This document shows, piece by piece, positions 34,693 to 44,092 of a stretch of 64,000 nt of DNA. The position numbers and the translations under genes were made by a program. The stretch lies in contig JAEZUI010000107.1 in the NCBI GenBank assembly GCA_023421115.1, positions 1-64,000 of the forward strand, written 5' to 3'. The notes below the pieces were generated by a model, which saw nothing but the letters and a program-made list of their open reading frames with translations, was not told where the DNA came from and searched no databases. Within the stretch, counting starts at the first letter, position 1; each line of letters begins with the position of its first letter. This stretch comes from Bacillota bacterium (lineage in GTDB: Bacteria; Bacillota; Clostridia; Acetivibrionales; Acetivibrionaceae).

Positions 34693-36384
34693 TTATTTTT
34701 GTCCTAAAAGTTCCTTTCTCATTAATGCAAAATCTATTGCATTAACTACTCCATTACCATCCATATCAGCTGCCTTTTCCCATGAAGCGTATTCAGGAGT
34801 CTTAATTCCTAACAACCACAGTCTCAATGAAGCAAAATCAAGCGAATTAAAAGTTTTGTCCCCAGTAACATCCCCTTTAACAACATCGGAAGATGACGGT
34901 GTTGGCGTATTAACCGATGGTGTTGGAGTCTTAACCGGTGTAGGAGTATTAACCGGCGATGTAACTTGAGGTGTTTTGTAGTACTCACCTAATGAAATAC
35001 CATTTTTACCAAGTGGAACTTGATGGTCAAGTCCAATATATTTTCCTCCAGAAGTCTGCCACAATGCTTTTTCAAACAATCCGTATTTCGCTTCATCCCA
35101 TGTTGACCAATCGTTTCCGAGCAATCCACCGGTATCACCGGAATTTGGGTTTATACACCAGAATGTATGGTGTATGCGGTTTTCTATCATGTAATCCCTG
35201 AGCAATTCCATCCACTTCTGATTTTTTCCGCCATCCATATGTCCTCCCCACTCACCCATTAAAAGTGGAGCAATATTTTGATCGTTTATATATGCCCATG
35301 TATCGTACCAATAATCATCTAACAGTGTCTGTGTTGTAAAATTCTTATCAAACCATGACTGATTATAAACTGAAGGTCCGTAATCATGTGGCGAATATAC
35401 TATTTGACTATTTAGCGAACCTAAATCAATAGGATAATCTTTTACACCTCTGAGATTGCCTCCCCACCATGCACCATACCAAGTAGCAGCATCTCCAGTC
35501 GCCCCCCATACATCGGGAGTATCATAGGTATAACCTTTTTCAGTTTTAGGGTATTGCTCAACACCCTCAATAACTATCAACATTTTAGGATTTACTGCAA
35601 GTATTGCCTTAGCACAAGTCTCCGCAGCATATTTCCAGTTGTTTTCATCCTTAGAGTCATCCCATTTTGCCATATTTGAAGGACACTTATCTCCTGTATA
35701 ACCACGCTTACCATGAGGTTCATTTTGCAAATCCATTGCAATAATTGTATCATCATTTTTATATTTGTCTGTCAACCATACCAAAGTATCTATCCACATC
35801 TTAGTTGTAACAACACCCGCTGTTTCCGTATCCTTGCCATACCATAATTCGTACATGTGTCCCGAATTATGGGCATCAGGACTATGTATATCAATCATTA
35901 CCTTTATCCCAAGCTCTTTGCAGTATCCCATAATAATGTCAAATATCTCCATACTATTCTTAGTTCCATCAGTCTCAGGATCATAAAAGTCAGGATTCAA
36001 AACCATATACGGTGGATCATTAGCTGCCGTAACGCTTGAAACCTTGTTAGGTTTACCTGTCATCCAGCTGTAGAGAAGTTCTGTAGAGATAGGAATCCTT
36101 AATAGTCCTATTCCTTTATCTGCCACGCTATTTAGTATGTTCTTAACATCATACCACGAACCATGGAAAACGTTTTCGCTGCAATTAAATCCAAACCAGT
36201 TCGCACCGGTAAGCCAAACTTCGTTCCCATACATATCGTAGATTTTGTTTCCTTTACAATGCAACCAATCGTCATTGTTAGTGTCCACTGCTTGTACTTT
36301 CACTACACTGCTTGTTGAGAAACAACACATGGTAGTAAGCATTAATGCAGCAGCAAACGCAATAACTTTCTTTCCCATTTTCAT
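34693..36384 (-). CDS. Cellulosomal GH5 endoglucanase with dockerin
   Basis: 563 residues. A signal peptide (about 1-32) leads into a GH5 barrel (about 35-460), with the acid/base Glu222 in DLQNEPHG and the nucleophile Glu378 in LLMGEWGGH. A Pro/Thr linker (about 475-498, TPTPVKTPTPSVNTPTP) leads to a type I dockerin (about 500-563), with calcium loops GDVTGDKTFNSLDF and ADMDGNGVVNAIDF. The recognition pairs are SL and AI. The enzyme should cut internal beta-1,4 bonds in cellulose as part of the cellulosome. AGGGGAG precedes the ATG. Upstream lies a promoter-like motif shared with the GH9 gene, and a stable terminator follows. Confidence 0.94.
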   Translation of the reverse strand: MKMGKKVIAFAAALMLTTMCCFSTSSVVKVQAVDTNNDDWLHCKGNKIYDMYGNEVWLTGANWFGFNCSENVFHGSWYDVKNILNSVADKGIGLLRIPISTELLYSWMTGKPNKVSSVTAANDPPYMVLNPDFYDPETDGTKNSMEIFDIIMGYCKELGIKVMIDIHSPDAHNSGHMYELWYGKDTETAGVVTTKMWIDTLVWLTDKYKNDDTIIAMDLQNEPHGKRGYTGDKCPSNMAKWDDSKDENNWKYAAETCAKAILAVNPKMLIVIEGVEQYPKTEKGYTYDTPDVWGATGDAATWYGAWWGGNLRGVKDYPIDLGSLNSQIVYSPHDYGPSVYNQSWFDKNFTTQTLLDDYWYDTWAYINDQNIAPLLMGEWGGHMDGGKNQKWMELLRDYMIENRIHHTFWCINPNSGDTGGLLGNDWSTWDEAKYGLFEKALWQTSGGKYIGLDHQVPLGKNGISLGEYYKTPQVTSPVNTPTPVKTPTPSVNTPTPSSSDVVKGDVTGDKTFNSLDFASLRLWLLGIKTPEYASWEKAADMDGNGVVNAIDFALMRKELLGQK

Positions 36385-36492
36385 AAAATCTCTCCCCTTT
36401 AAAATTTTGTAATTTATTTAAACTTGATAAAGTTGAAATCAATAGATGTTAATCAAAATATCTCCCTTTTTGTAAGAAACAAAATCAAAGCA

Positions 36493-36508
36493 CATACTTT
36501 TTTGTATG
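36493..36508 (-). promoter_or_regulatory. Short hairpin at the 5' end of the GH5 transcript
   Basis: Stem CATAC/GTATG with a six-base loop, 12 or more bases after the predicted transcription start. It may protect the mRNA 5' end. Confidence 0.35.
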
Positions 36509-36524
36509 ATCTCTTATATATTAA

Positions 36525-36551
36525 TTCGAGCAATTATTAGTTCTTAGGGGG
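36525..36551 (-). promoter_or_regulatory. Putative sigma-I-type promoter of the GH5 gene
   Basis: Minus-strand CCCCC (36547-36551) followed by TAAGAA lies exactly 18 bases before CGAA (36525-36528). The pattern and spacing are those seen upstream of the GH9 cellulase. The resulting leader is about 140 bases. Confidence 0.55.
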
Positions 36552-36753
36552 CGTTAATTAGTATAAAGATAAAAATTTTCTTGCGATTTTAAGAATAAAA
36601 CATTTGTAAGAACTCAAAAAACCCTTCTATTAATATTTTATTAGACATTTACTATTAAAGCAACATAAAAAACTTAAAAACAAATAAAAAGATTTTATAA
36701 AAGGGACAAATCTATAACTATATCAATGTTTTAGGTCACAAAGTCCAATCAAA
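36552..36753. other. AT-rich spacer upstream of the GH5 promoter
   Basis: No gene, terminator or repeat recognised in about 200 bases, other than several A/T runs. Confidence 0.4.
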
Positions 36754-38208
36754 TCAATTTTTTTCAAATGACTTTGTAATTGTACTCAAAAAATATCCGG
36801 ACAATACGAAAAATGCAGGTATAATAAAATATCTATATCTCGTTTGAATTTCAACAAGTAAATAAACGGCAAAGTTTGCCGACATGAGCACCATTAATAT
36901 AAAAAAATTTATGTCATCCTTTTTACTCTTTATAGATATAAATGTAGTCAAACATACTAAAAACAACAATAGAGTATACTGAATTTTTTCAAGCCCGACA
37001 ATATAATTGATCTGCTTTGCCGTTAATTTTGTACCCGGGGATATATACTCAATGGTACTGTCATTATGTGTCCACATAATATTAAGTTTTCTTATCATCA
37101 ATTTAATTAATTCAGGCCTATCACTCAATCTCTCACGAATCACGTCTTTTTCAGCACGGTATAACTCTTCTCCCACAGGGTGTTCATTGAGAATTTTCAC
37201 ATCTTCATTAGAATATCCCCCATTTGTGGAAGGATTTAAGCCAAGTACGAATTTCCAATACACATTACGGTTTCCAAAACTGTAGTCAGTGATATCCATT
37301 GCTTTCAACGAGTAGCTAAACAATTGAATAACTACATTGAAAACCAATATAAAAACTCCTATTTTAGAAAGCATCCAGACAATGTCAGAAGAAGTTACAC
37401 CCCTCCTTCTACTAAACATCCCCTTTTTCTTAAGCACATTTAAAATATGATACAAAACTATTGCTGCTGCAATAACATATAGCACAAAACTACCTTCAGG
37501 TCTCATTATATGCCCGATTGCTATCGAAATTCCCGAAAACAAATAGTTAGCCCATCCGCTTTTATATACAATTAATAAAATACCTAAATAAATGAAAAAG
37601 GCAGACACAATTTGGTTAGTAAGTAGTGAATTAAATATAATGGATTGAATGTATATAGCATAAAGAAAACTTGCAATTCGGGCAGCTTTTTCGCTAAAAA
37701 TTTTTGCAACTATAAAATATATCAATACTGCAATACCATTAGACAAGATTACGTTAAAAATTTTAACAACTAAAATATTACTTCCAAAGATAAAATATAA
37801 AAAAGAACAATACACTGAAAACCCCAATTGATACACCCAAACCTTAAAGTAATCAATCCCCTTTACCACAGAGTACTGGCCTTCCAAAATCAGATTTGCG
37901 GCATTATTTTGCAGACTGAAGTCCGATATCGGTTCAGTATTGACCATAAATATCCAGATTAATCTCAATGCAATCGACAAGACTACTAATCCTGTAAGAA
38001 ATAACCCTCTTCGCTTCATTTTATATATTAAGTAGGAAAAAACCAATACTATGACCAAATATATCACTGCATATTTATAGAAGTCGCGGTCTATTCTTTT
38101 GACATTTACAACGGCTAGCGAAAAGAAAGTCAAGCCGAAGAATATAAAAAACAATACTTTAATTTTTCCGGCTAAATTTGCTAAAATCCCGAACATTCTC
38201 CACCTCAT
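36754..38208 (-). CDS. Integral membrane glycosyltransferase, family 39-like
   Basis: 484 residues with about ten membrane helices. The first outer loop has the acidic site NTEPISDFS, as in PMT/ArnT-type enzymes of GT39/GT83, which use a polyprenyl-phosphate sugar and act on the outer face of the membrane. HIMRPEGSF and the C-terminal helices also fit that class. The acceptor is unknown; it could be an exported protein or lipid. It starts 6 bases after the stop of the exported protein at 38215, so the two are co-transcribed. No clear ribosome site is seen at its ATG, so coupling is possible. Confidence 0.7.
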   Translation of the reverse strand: MRWRMFGILANLAGKIKVLFFIFFGLTFFSLAVVNVKRIDRDFYKYAVIYLVIVLVFSYLIYKMKRRGLFLTGLVVLSIALRLIWIFMVNTEPISDFSLQNNAANLILEGQYSVVKGIDYFKVWVYQLGFSVYCSFLYFIFGSNILVVKIFNVILSNGIAVLIYFIVAKIFSEKAARIASFLYAIYIQSIIFNSLLTNQIVSAFFIYLGILLIVYKSGWANYLFSGISIAIGHIMRPEGSFVLYVIAAAIVLYHILNVLKKKGMFSRRRGVTSSDIVWMLSKIGVFILVFNVVIQLFSYSLKAMDITDYSFGNRNVYWKFVLGLNPSTNGGYSNEDVKILNEHPVGEELYRAEKDVIRERLSDRPELIKLMIRKLNIMWTHNDSTIEYISPGTKLTAKQINYIVGLEKIQYTLLLFLVCLTTFISIKSKKDDINFFILMVLMSANFAVYLLVEIQTRYRYFIIPAFFVLSGYFLSTITKSFEKN

Positions 38209-38214
38209 TTATGC

Positions 38215-39192
38215 TTAATTAAATTCATAGCTACCTCTCCATTTAATAGAATCACCTTTTTCAATTGTTTTATCAATATCGTTTACCAGATTAAAATATG
38301 TTTTGCCATAATTTTGAGTAAATATAGTCGGATGGACGTCGGACAAATTTCCAAAACTACCCAGACCAAAACCTGTATCAAGTGCCACAACCATATTATA
38401 TACACCGTTTTTCGAAATAAGTTTGAAGAAACTGGCGATATTATCTTTATTGTATGGACCTGAGTCCGAATACTCCCCACATTTGGCTAAAATACCGTTG
38501 CTATATTCTATACTTTCAAATTCTCCATTCTGTGCCTGCAGTCCATAATATCTTTGTAACAAAACCTTTTCTAGTGCAGTAGTAACTACTTCAACCTTCA
38601 CTTTATTAGGTGTAATATCATATTTTACTTCCTCTTTGAGAACATTTCTCTTTATTTTTTTTGTATTATATGCCTGAATATAATTAGTTACACTTATTTG
38701 CACATAATCACAGTAACACACCTTATTGGCCGACAATTCTTCATTGCCTATTTTAACAGAGAATTCTTCTGTATTTGCCGTCGGTATCTCTTTTCCTTCA
38801 ACATTATTGCCATGCCATCCGCCGGTAAAATTAGGTTGTCCCCCATCATCATATTCTAAAGACTTAACTATGTACGGACCTATCCAATCAGTACATGACG
38901 TCATAAAATTAGTGGCTCTTTTTGAGCCCCAAGGTATTACATTACCGGTATAATTGGTGTTTAAATATATTGCTTTTAAACCTACTAAATCATTCACTCC
39001 GCATTCTCCAATTACCAGATGCATATCGGTATTTTTAAGATATCTATAAGAAACAAATATATCCCTGCCTGTCTTATGTACTGTCATAGCATAAACCTTT
39101 GGTACTATATTCCTTTGCTCAAATAACAGTATAAGAATTATCACTACAAATATTGCAAATATTCTCAGATATCTGCCCCTACTTAAAGTCAT
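38215..39192 (-). CDS. Exported protein of unknown function
   Basis: 325 residues, not recognised. One N-terminal hydrophobic segment (YLRIFAIFVVIILILLFEQ) serves as signal anchor. The rest is a beta-rich extracellular domain with many Tyr, Asn and Gly residues, and several possible N- or O-linked glycan sites (NYTG, NFTG). The ATG at 39192 has GGAGG 10 bases upstream. It precedes the membrane glycosyltransferase by 6 bases, which makes it a plausible substrate or partner of that enzyme. This is inference from position. Confidence 0.55.
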   Translation of the reverse strand: MTLSRGRYLRIFAIFVVIILILLFEQRNIVPKVYAMTVHKTGRDIFVSYRYLKNTDMHLVIGECGVNDLVGLKAIYLNTNYTGNVIPWGSKRATNFMTSCTDWIGPYIVKSLEYDDGGQPNFTGGWHGNNVEGKEIPTANTEEFSVKIGNEELSANKVCYCDYVQISVTNYIQAYNTKKIKRNVLKEEVKYDITPNKVKVEVVTTALEKVLLQRYYGLQAQNGEFESIEYSNGILAKCGEYSDSGPYNKDNIASFFKLISKNGVYNMVVALDTGFGLGSFGNLSDVHPTIFTQNYGKTYFNLVNDIDKTIEKGDSIKWRGSYEFN

Positions 39193-39287
39193 TAAATAAA
39201 TTCCTCCAAATTTCACTACTTTTGAAAATTACTACAATGTCAATTCTATTATACCAATTTATCTAAACTAAATGTATAGCTCTATAC

Positions 39288-39328
39288 AAAAAAAGAGACT
39301 CATTATTATTACTATGAGACTCTTTTTT
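39288..39328 (-). terminator. Terminator after the SLH protein
   Basis: Stem AGAG-A-CTCAT/ATGAG-A-CTCT with one central A-A mismatch, flanked by A7 and T6 runs. It works in both directions and lies 11 bases past the stop. Confidence 0.75.
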
Positions 39329-39338
39329 CAAATATCGA

Positions 39339-40772
39339 CTACTTAATTTCCATTTCATAACCTTCACTATTTATTTTGAAATCACCTGAAGAACCTGCAA
39401 TAAAACCTTGTAGATATTTTGCCTTGCTAATTACATCTTTGAAGCCTTGCATGTCGAGTTCGTCACTGAACTCAATACTTTCACCCGCTTGTATCTCCAA
39501 ATCCACAACCATCATTATAAACATCTTATCCATCGACCATGTGTACAGAATTTCTTTGTTTTCGTCCAATAGTTTGAAGTCAAACTTCTGTCCCGATGTT
39601 TGTATAGTTACTTTCTTATCGGTGTTGTTTGTGATTTTAAGCTTCATATTAAAGGATTTGTCGCTCTTTTCATAGCTAGGCTCTACAACTACTTTCTTTT
39701 CCTTTTCCGTTGAATCCCTTTTGATTTCCATTTTATAACCTTCACTATTTATTTTAAAATCACCTGAAGAACCTGCAATAAAACCTTGTAGATATTTTGC
39801 CTTGCTAATTACATCTTTGAAGCTTTCCATGTCGAGTTCGTCACTGAACTCAATGCTTTTACCTGCTTCTATCACCGTATTAGTAAGCATCATTATAAAC
39901 ATCTTGTCCATTGACCAGGTATAAAGGATTTCTTTGTTTTTATCCAACAGTTTGAAATCAAACTTCTGTCCTGATGTGTGGTTTATTGTTATGTCCTTAT
40001 CGGTATTATTTGTAATCTTCAGCTTCATCTTAAATGCTTTATCGCTCTTTTCATAACTTGGCTCGACAACTACTTTCATTTCTTTATCCTCTTTAACTGC
40101 ATCTTTAATAGCTTCCAAATTATCTAACAGTTTTTCCAATACAACCAAAGCCTCAGCCCTTGTTGTAATCCCTTTAGGATCAAATAAGTTCTTTCCTTTA
40201 CCCCTGATAAATCCAAGCTTTGTTGCCTTCTTAACAGCCTTCCTATACTTTTTATCGATGTTTTTGTCATCGGAAAAGTCTGTGTAATCCTCCAACTCAT
40301 CAATTACTCTATTAAGCTTGTAGTTGTATCCGTTAATTATGTAGTTAACCATCTCTTCACGTGTTATTTGAGCCTCAGGTCTGAATTTACCCCTGTCATC
40401 AATAATGTTCAATACTGCAAGGTCATACAATTGAGATGCAAACCAATCATCATTCTTTACATCCTCAAAAAACTCATTAATATCAGGAGCTTTAATGTAG
40501 TTTATTTCGATACCAAGGGTCTTGTACAGTGCCGCTGCGAACTCAGACCTCTTCATCTTTTCATTCGGCAAAAACTTGCCATTACCGACTCCCTTAATCA
40601 AAGCCTTATTGGACATTTTAACAATTACATCCTTTGCCCAGTGATTTGAGATATCCTCAAACTCAACCTTTTCAACGGTTTTTGGCTCTTTTTCAGCCTT
40701 TGCTCCTGCCATAACAGACATATTGCTAGCTAAAAGCACCATCGCCATAAAAACTAATAATAACCTTTTCAT
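39339..40772 (-). CDS. S-layer homology protein with two BsuPI inhibitor-like domains
   Basis: 477 residues. A signal peptide (about 1-25) is followed by three SLH modules (about 38-225; for example FEDISNHWAKDVIVKMSNKA, RGKFRPEAQITREEMVNYII and DPKGITTRAEALVVLEKLLD), which bind pyruvylated cell-wall polymer. Two tandem copies of a domain of about 105 residues then follow (about 245-350 and 370-477), each holding KFDFKLLDxNKEILYTWSMD, as in the BsuPI intracellular proteinase inhibitor family. The copies are nearly identical, also at the DNA level (39345-39690 and 39725-40075), which shows recent duplication. A surface protease shield is the likely role. The start has GGAGGGG upstream. Confidence 0.88.
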   Translation of the reverse strand: MKRLLLVFMAMVLLASNMSVMAGAKAEKEPKTVEKVEFEDISNHWAKDVIVKMSNKALIKGVGNGKFLPNEKMKRSEFAAALYKTLGIEINYIKAPDINEFFEDVKNDDWFASQLYDLAVLNIIDDRGKFRPEAQITREEMVNYIINGYNYKLNRVIDELEDYTDFSDDKNIDKKYRKAVKKATKLGFIRGKGKNLFDPKGITTRAEALVVLEKLLDNLEAIKDAVKEDKEMKVVVEPSYEKSDKAFKMKLKITNNTDKDITINHTSGQKFDFKLLDKNKEILYTWSMDKMFIMMLTNTVIEAGKSIEFSDELDMESFKDVISKAKYLQGFIAGSSGDFKINSEGYKMEIKRDSTEKEKKVVVEPSYEKSDKSFNMKLKITNNTDKKVTIQTSGQKFDFKLLDENKEILYTWSMDKMFIMMVVDLEIQAGESIEFSDELDMQGFKDVISKAKYLQGFIAGSSGDFKINSEGYEMEIK

Positions 40773-40882
40773 AAATACCCCTCCAAACATTTATTCTTTA
40801 CCTTTTTAGAGTTCTTAACGTTTATACTAATTAGACGTAGCACTTTAATATTTTGTTCCAATCTTTTTTTGAAGAATTATAT

Positions 40883-40912
40883 AAAACCCCCAAATCCAAT
40901 ATGGACTAAGGG
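40883..40912 (-). terminator. Weak terminator after pcrA
   Basis: CCCC/GGGG stem with an internal loop and TCC/GGA above it, then TTTTAT on the minus strand, about 16 bases past the pcrA stop. Pairing is imperfect. Confidence 0.45.
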
Positions 40913-40927
40913 GTTAGTCAAAAGCTT

Positions 40928-43147
40928 CTATCCTATTTTTGATAAATTTGCAAAAGCAGCCATCAACCGTTTCATACCTGAACCCTTAAAGTGAATCTCC
41001 AGCATGAAATCATCCTTTTCCTTCTCAATCTTTGTTATAATGCCTGAACCAAATTTCTTGTGTTCCACTTGGTCTCCTACACTGAAATTTGAAGCTGTTG
41101 CCCTAGGCTTGGTGACGTCAGTAAAGGTCGCAGTTCTAAAGCTAGATAGTGTACCTTGATTTCCTGTCCCTGAGCCACCCGTATTTTTACTTGTAGCAAC
41201 TCTTGAAGTAACAGGCTCCTTCTTTTCATTACCCTCCACCAGTTCAGGTGGAATCTCCTTTAGAAATCTCGACATCTTATTATATGTAGTATTACCAAAC
41301 AACGTCCTGGTAAATGTATTTGTCAAATATAGGTTCTGTTTTGCTCTGGTGATACCAACATAGCATAGCCTGCGCTCTTCTTCCAGCTCACTTTCATCGG
41401 ACATTGAGCGATAACCTGGAAAAACGCCCTCTTCCATTCCCACCATAAATACAACTGGGAATTCAAGCCCTTTTGCACTATGTAAAGTCATAAGAACTAC
41501 ATAATCGCTGTCCTCGTCCATATTGTCAATATCAGCAACAAGTGACACATTAGCAAGAAAATCTTCAAGACTCTGCTCCTCATTCTTTTGCTCAAACTCT
41601 AAGGCAACCGATAATAATTCCTTTATATTTTCAATTCTTGCCTGAGCTTCAAGAGTATCCTCTTCCTCATAGCTTTTCTGAATACCTGACTGTTCTATAA
41701 CTTCCTGTATCAATTCCGACACCTTCATTGCTTCCTTTAAAACACGTAGCCTTGATATCATAGCCACAAAACCTTCAAGCTTTGCTGCCGCCCTACCTAG
41801 ATCAGGTATTTCTGAAGCGGAGGATATAATCGCAAAAATACTTACACCTTTACTATTGGCAATACGTTCAGCTGTCTCTAAAGTAGTTGCACCAATACCC
41901 CTCTTAGGCTCGTTTATACATCTCTTAAGACTTATATTATCGGCAGGATTCTGAATCAAACGTAGGTATGCCAAAAGATCCTTAATTTCTTTCCGGTCAT
42001 AGAACTTCAAGCCTCCGAATATTTTATAGGCAATTCCTTCCTTCATAAGCATTTCTTCCACTACACGGGACATTGCGTTTATTCTGTACAAAATGGCAAA
42101 GTCCTTATACTGCATGTCCTTTGTAGTACTAAGTTTCTTTATTTCACTTGCAATAAAATATGCCTCTTCATGCTCATTTGCACATTGACAATGTTTGAGT
42201 TTGTCTCCGCCTTTATTTTCAGTCCAAAGGCTCTTGTTTTTCCTACCAAAATTATTTTTAATGACGCAGTTTGCTGCATCAAGAATAGTCTGTGTTGATC
42301 TGTAGTTCTGTTCGAGTTTAATCGTTTTACAGTCCTTAAACTCCTTTTCAAAATCTAAAATATTGCGTATATTCGCACCTCTCCATCCGTAAATGGACTG
42401 GTCATCGTCACCAACAACACATAGGTTCCTGCTTCTTTGTGAAAGCATGCTTACAAGTGAATACTGTGCGGTATTAGTATCTTGATACTCATCCACAAGT
42501 ACGTATTTGAATTTTCGCTGATAATAATCCAACACTTCAGGATTACTGGAAAAAAGTTTAATGGTCAACATTATTATATCGTCAAAATCCAAAGCATTGT
42601 TTTGCTTTAGCTTCTTTTGATACAATTCGTATATTTTTGCCACCTTGGTCATTCTAAAATCTGCTGCATGCATCTTAGCAAACGTATCAGGGTCAATAAG
42701 TTCATCCTTAGCCCTTCCAATATCTCCAAGTACTGACTTTGGAGCAAAATTCTTTTCATTTAGGCTTAATTCCTTTAAACAGTCCTTTACAACAGTCTGT
42801 TGATCTGTGTAATCAAATATAACAAAACTTCTGTCATAATCAATCTTTTCAATATCTCTTCTCAATATTCTTACACACATTGAATGGAAAGTACTTACCC
42901 AAATGCTATCACTCACATTTTCTATTAAACGATCAATTCTTTCACGCATCTCTCTAGCTGCCTTATTGGTAAAGGTTATAGCCAATATACTTGAGGGATA
43001 AACTCCTTTTTCCTGAATAAGATAAGCAATCCTATTTGTGAGAACTCTAGTCTTTCCACTTCCTGCACCTGCTAATATCAACAGCGGTCCATCCACATGC
43101 AATACCGCTTTCTGCTGTTCATTGTTAAGCCCTTTCAATAAATCCAT
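40928..43147 (-). CDS. pcrA: ATP-dependent DNA helicase PcrA/UvrD
   Basis: 739-residue SF1A 3'-5' helicase for repair and plasmid or transcription-conflict handling. Motifs: Walker A AGAGSGKT (26-33), LAITFTNKAAREMRER, DEYQDTN, GDDDQSIYGWRGA, EQNYRSTQTIL, LMTLHSAKGLEFPVVF and YVGITRAKQNLY. The C-terminal Tudor-like tail has EHKKFGSGIITKIEKE, which in PcrA contacts RNA polymerase. It follows hpf after 138 bases on the same strand. Confidence 0.96.
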   Translation of the reverse strand: MDLLKGLNNEQQKAVLHVDGPLLILAGAGSGKTRVLTNRIAYLIQEKGVYPSSILAITFTNKAAREMRERIDRLIENVSDSIWVSTFHSMCVRILRRDIEKIDYDRSFVIFDYTDQQTVVKDCLKELSLNEKNFAPKSVLGDIGRAKDELIDPDTFAKMHAADFRMTKVAKIYELYQKKLKQNNALDFDDIIMLTIKLFSSNPEVLDYYQRKFKYVLVDEYQDTNTAQYSLVSMLSQRSRNLCVVGDDDQSIYGWRGANIRNILDFEKEFKDCKTIKLEQNYRSTQTILDAANCVIKNNFGRKNKSLWTENKGGDKLKHCQCANEHEEAYFIASEIKKLSTTKDMQYKDFAILYRINAMSRVVEEMLMKEGIAYKIFGGLKFYDRKEIKDLLAYLRLIQNPADNISLKRCINEPKRGIGATTLETAERIANSKGVSIFAIISSASEIPDLGRAAAKLEGFVAMISRLRVLKEAMKVSELIQEVIEQSGIQKSYEEEDTLEAQARIENIKELLSVALEFEQKNEEQSLEDFLANVSLVADIDNMDEDSDYVVLMTLHSAKGLEFPVVFMVGMEEGVFPGYRSMSDESELEEERRLCYVGITRAKQNLYLTNTFTRTLFGNTTYNKMSRFLKEIPPELVEGNEKKEPVTSRVATSKNTGGSGTGNQGTLSSFRTATFTDVTKPRATASNFSVGDQVEHKKFGSGIITKIEKEKDDFMLEIHFKGSGMKRLMAAFANLSKIG

Positions 43148-43185
43148 AGTACAAACCTCTCTTAACTTTGTTTGTAGTTTTTTAT

Positions 43186-43226
43186 AATATTAAATGCCGA
43201 GATCTAAATCCCGGCATTTAATATTA
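43186..43226 (-). terminator. Hairpin between hpf and pcrA
   Basis: Stem AATATTAAATGCCG/CGGCATTTAATATT with a 12-base loop, about 60 bases past the hpf stop. No strong T run follows. Confidence 0.5.
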
Positions 43227-43285
43227 TAGTCAAAACACATACATATTACAAATATATATTTACAAATTACTTCGATATCGGTCTA

Positions 43286-43816
43286 TTAGACATCCGGCTC
43301 AATCAAGCCATAATTTCCGTCTTTTCTGCGATAAACTACATTTGCCTCCATTGTATCGGAATTTGAAAACATGAAAAACTCATGTCCTAACATATTCATT
43401 TGTAAAATTGCTTCCTCAATAGTCATAGGCTTTATCGGAAACTTTTTAGAACGAACAACTTTAAATTCTTCTGCTTCATCTTCATGATCTTCAAAACTAA
43501 CATTTTCAAATCTCAAATCACTTTCATGGTATTTCTTTGTAATTTTAGTCTTATTTCTTCTTATTTGACCTTCGAGACTATCCACAACCTTGTCAATCGA
43601 AGCGTACATATCTTCATTTTCTTCTTGTGCCCTAAGAAGCCCACCTTTAAAAGGTATAGTCACCTCAACTATTTGTCTGTTCTTTTGTACACTCATAGTT
43701 ATGTGTGCTTCAGTATTAGAATTAAAAAACTTTTCAAGCTTTCCAACCTTTTTGATTGCCTTTTCCTTTAAAGCTTCAGTCACATTAATGTTCTTTCCGG
43801 CAACGATAAATCTCAT
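43286..43816 (-). CDS. hpf: Ribosome hibernation promoting factor, long form
   Basis: 176 residues. The N-terminal domain (MRFIVAGKNINVTEALKEKA) binds the 30S decoding site, and the long form's C-terminal domain (FKVVRSKKFPIKPMTIEEAI, then FFMFSNSDTMEANVVYRRKD) dimerises 70S into 100S particles in stationary phase. The frame opens with GTG at 43825 too close to the AAAGGGG ribosome site; the ATG at 43816 is preferred. A stem-loop ends just before that site. pcrA lies downstream. Confidence 0.95.
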   Translation of the reverse strand: MRFIVAGKNINVTEALKEKAIKKVGKLEKFFNSNTEAHITMSVQKNRQIVEVTIPFKGGLLRAQEENEDMYASIDKVVDSLEGQIRRNKTKITKKYHESDLRFENVSFEDHEDEAEEFKVVRSKKFPIKPMTIEEAILQMNMLGHEFFMFSNSDTMEANVVYRRKDGNYGLIEPDV

Positions 43817-43843
43817 ATAAGCCACAGCCCCTTTCTGTCTGTA

Positions 43844-43876
43844 ACAAGCATATACATTTTGAATTTGTATGCTTGT
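43844..43876 (-). promoter_or_regulatory. Stem-loop just upstream of the hpf ribosome site
   Basis: ACAAGCATA pairs with TATGCTTGT around an AT-rich loop and ends about 13 bases before AAAGGGG. It could modulate hpf translation or mRNA stability. Confidence 0.4.
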
Positions 43877-44092
43877 CTAAAAATACTTCATTATATTTTT
43901 ACCCCAAAAAACACTAGTCTAACAATTCAAACTCAAATAAATTCACACCTCCATAGTTTTTATACTTCCTGAACCGGTTGATGCAATATGAAAAGTCAAA
44001 AGGGTAAAAATACTGGTAAGGGTATTAATTCGACACTCAATTGACAAATCCTTCTTATCTTAGCCATCAATATTAAAAATTTAAGCTAAAAA

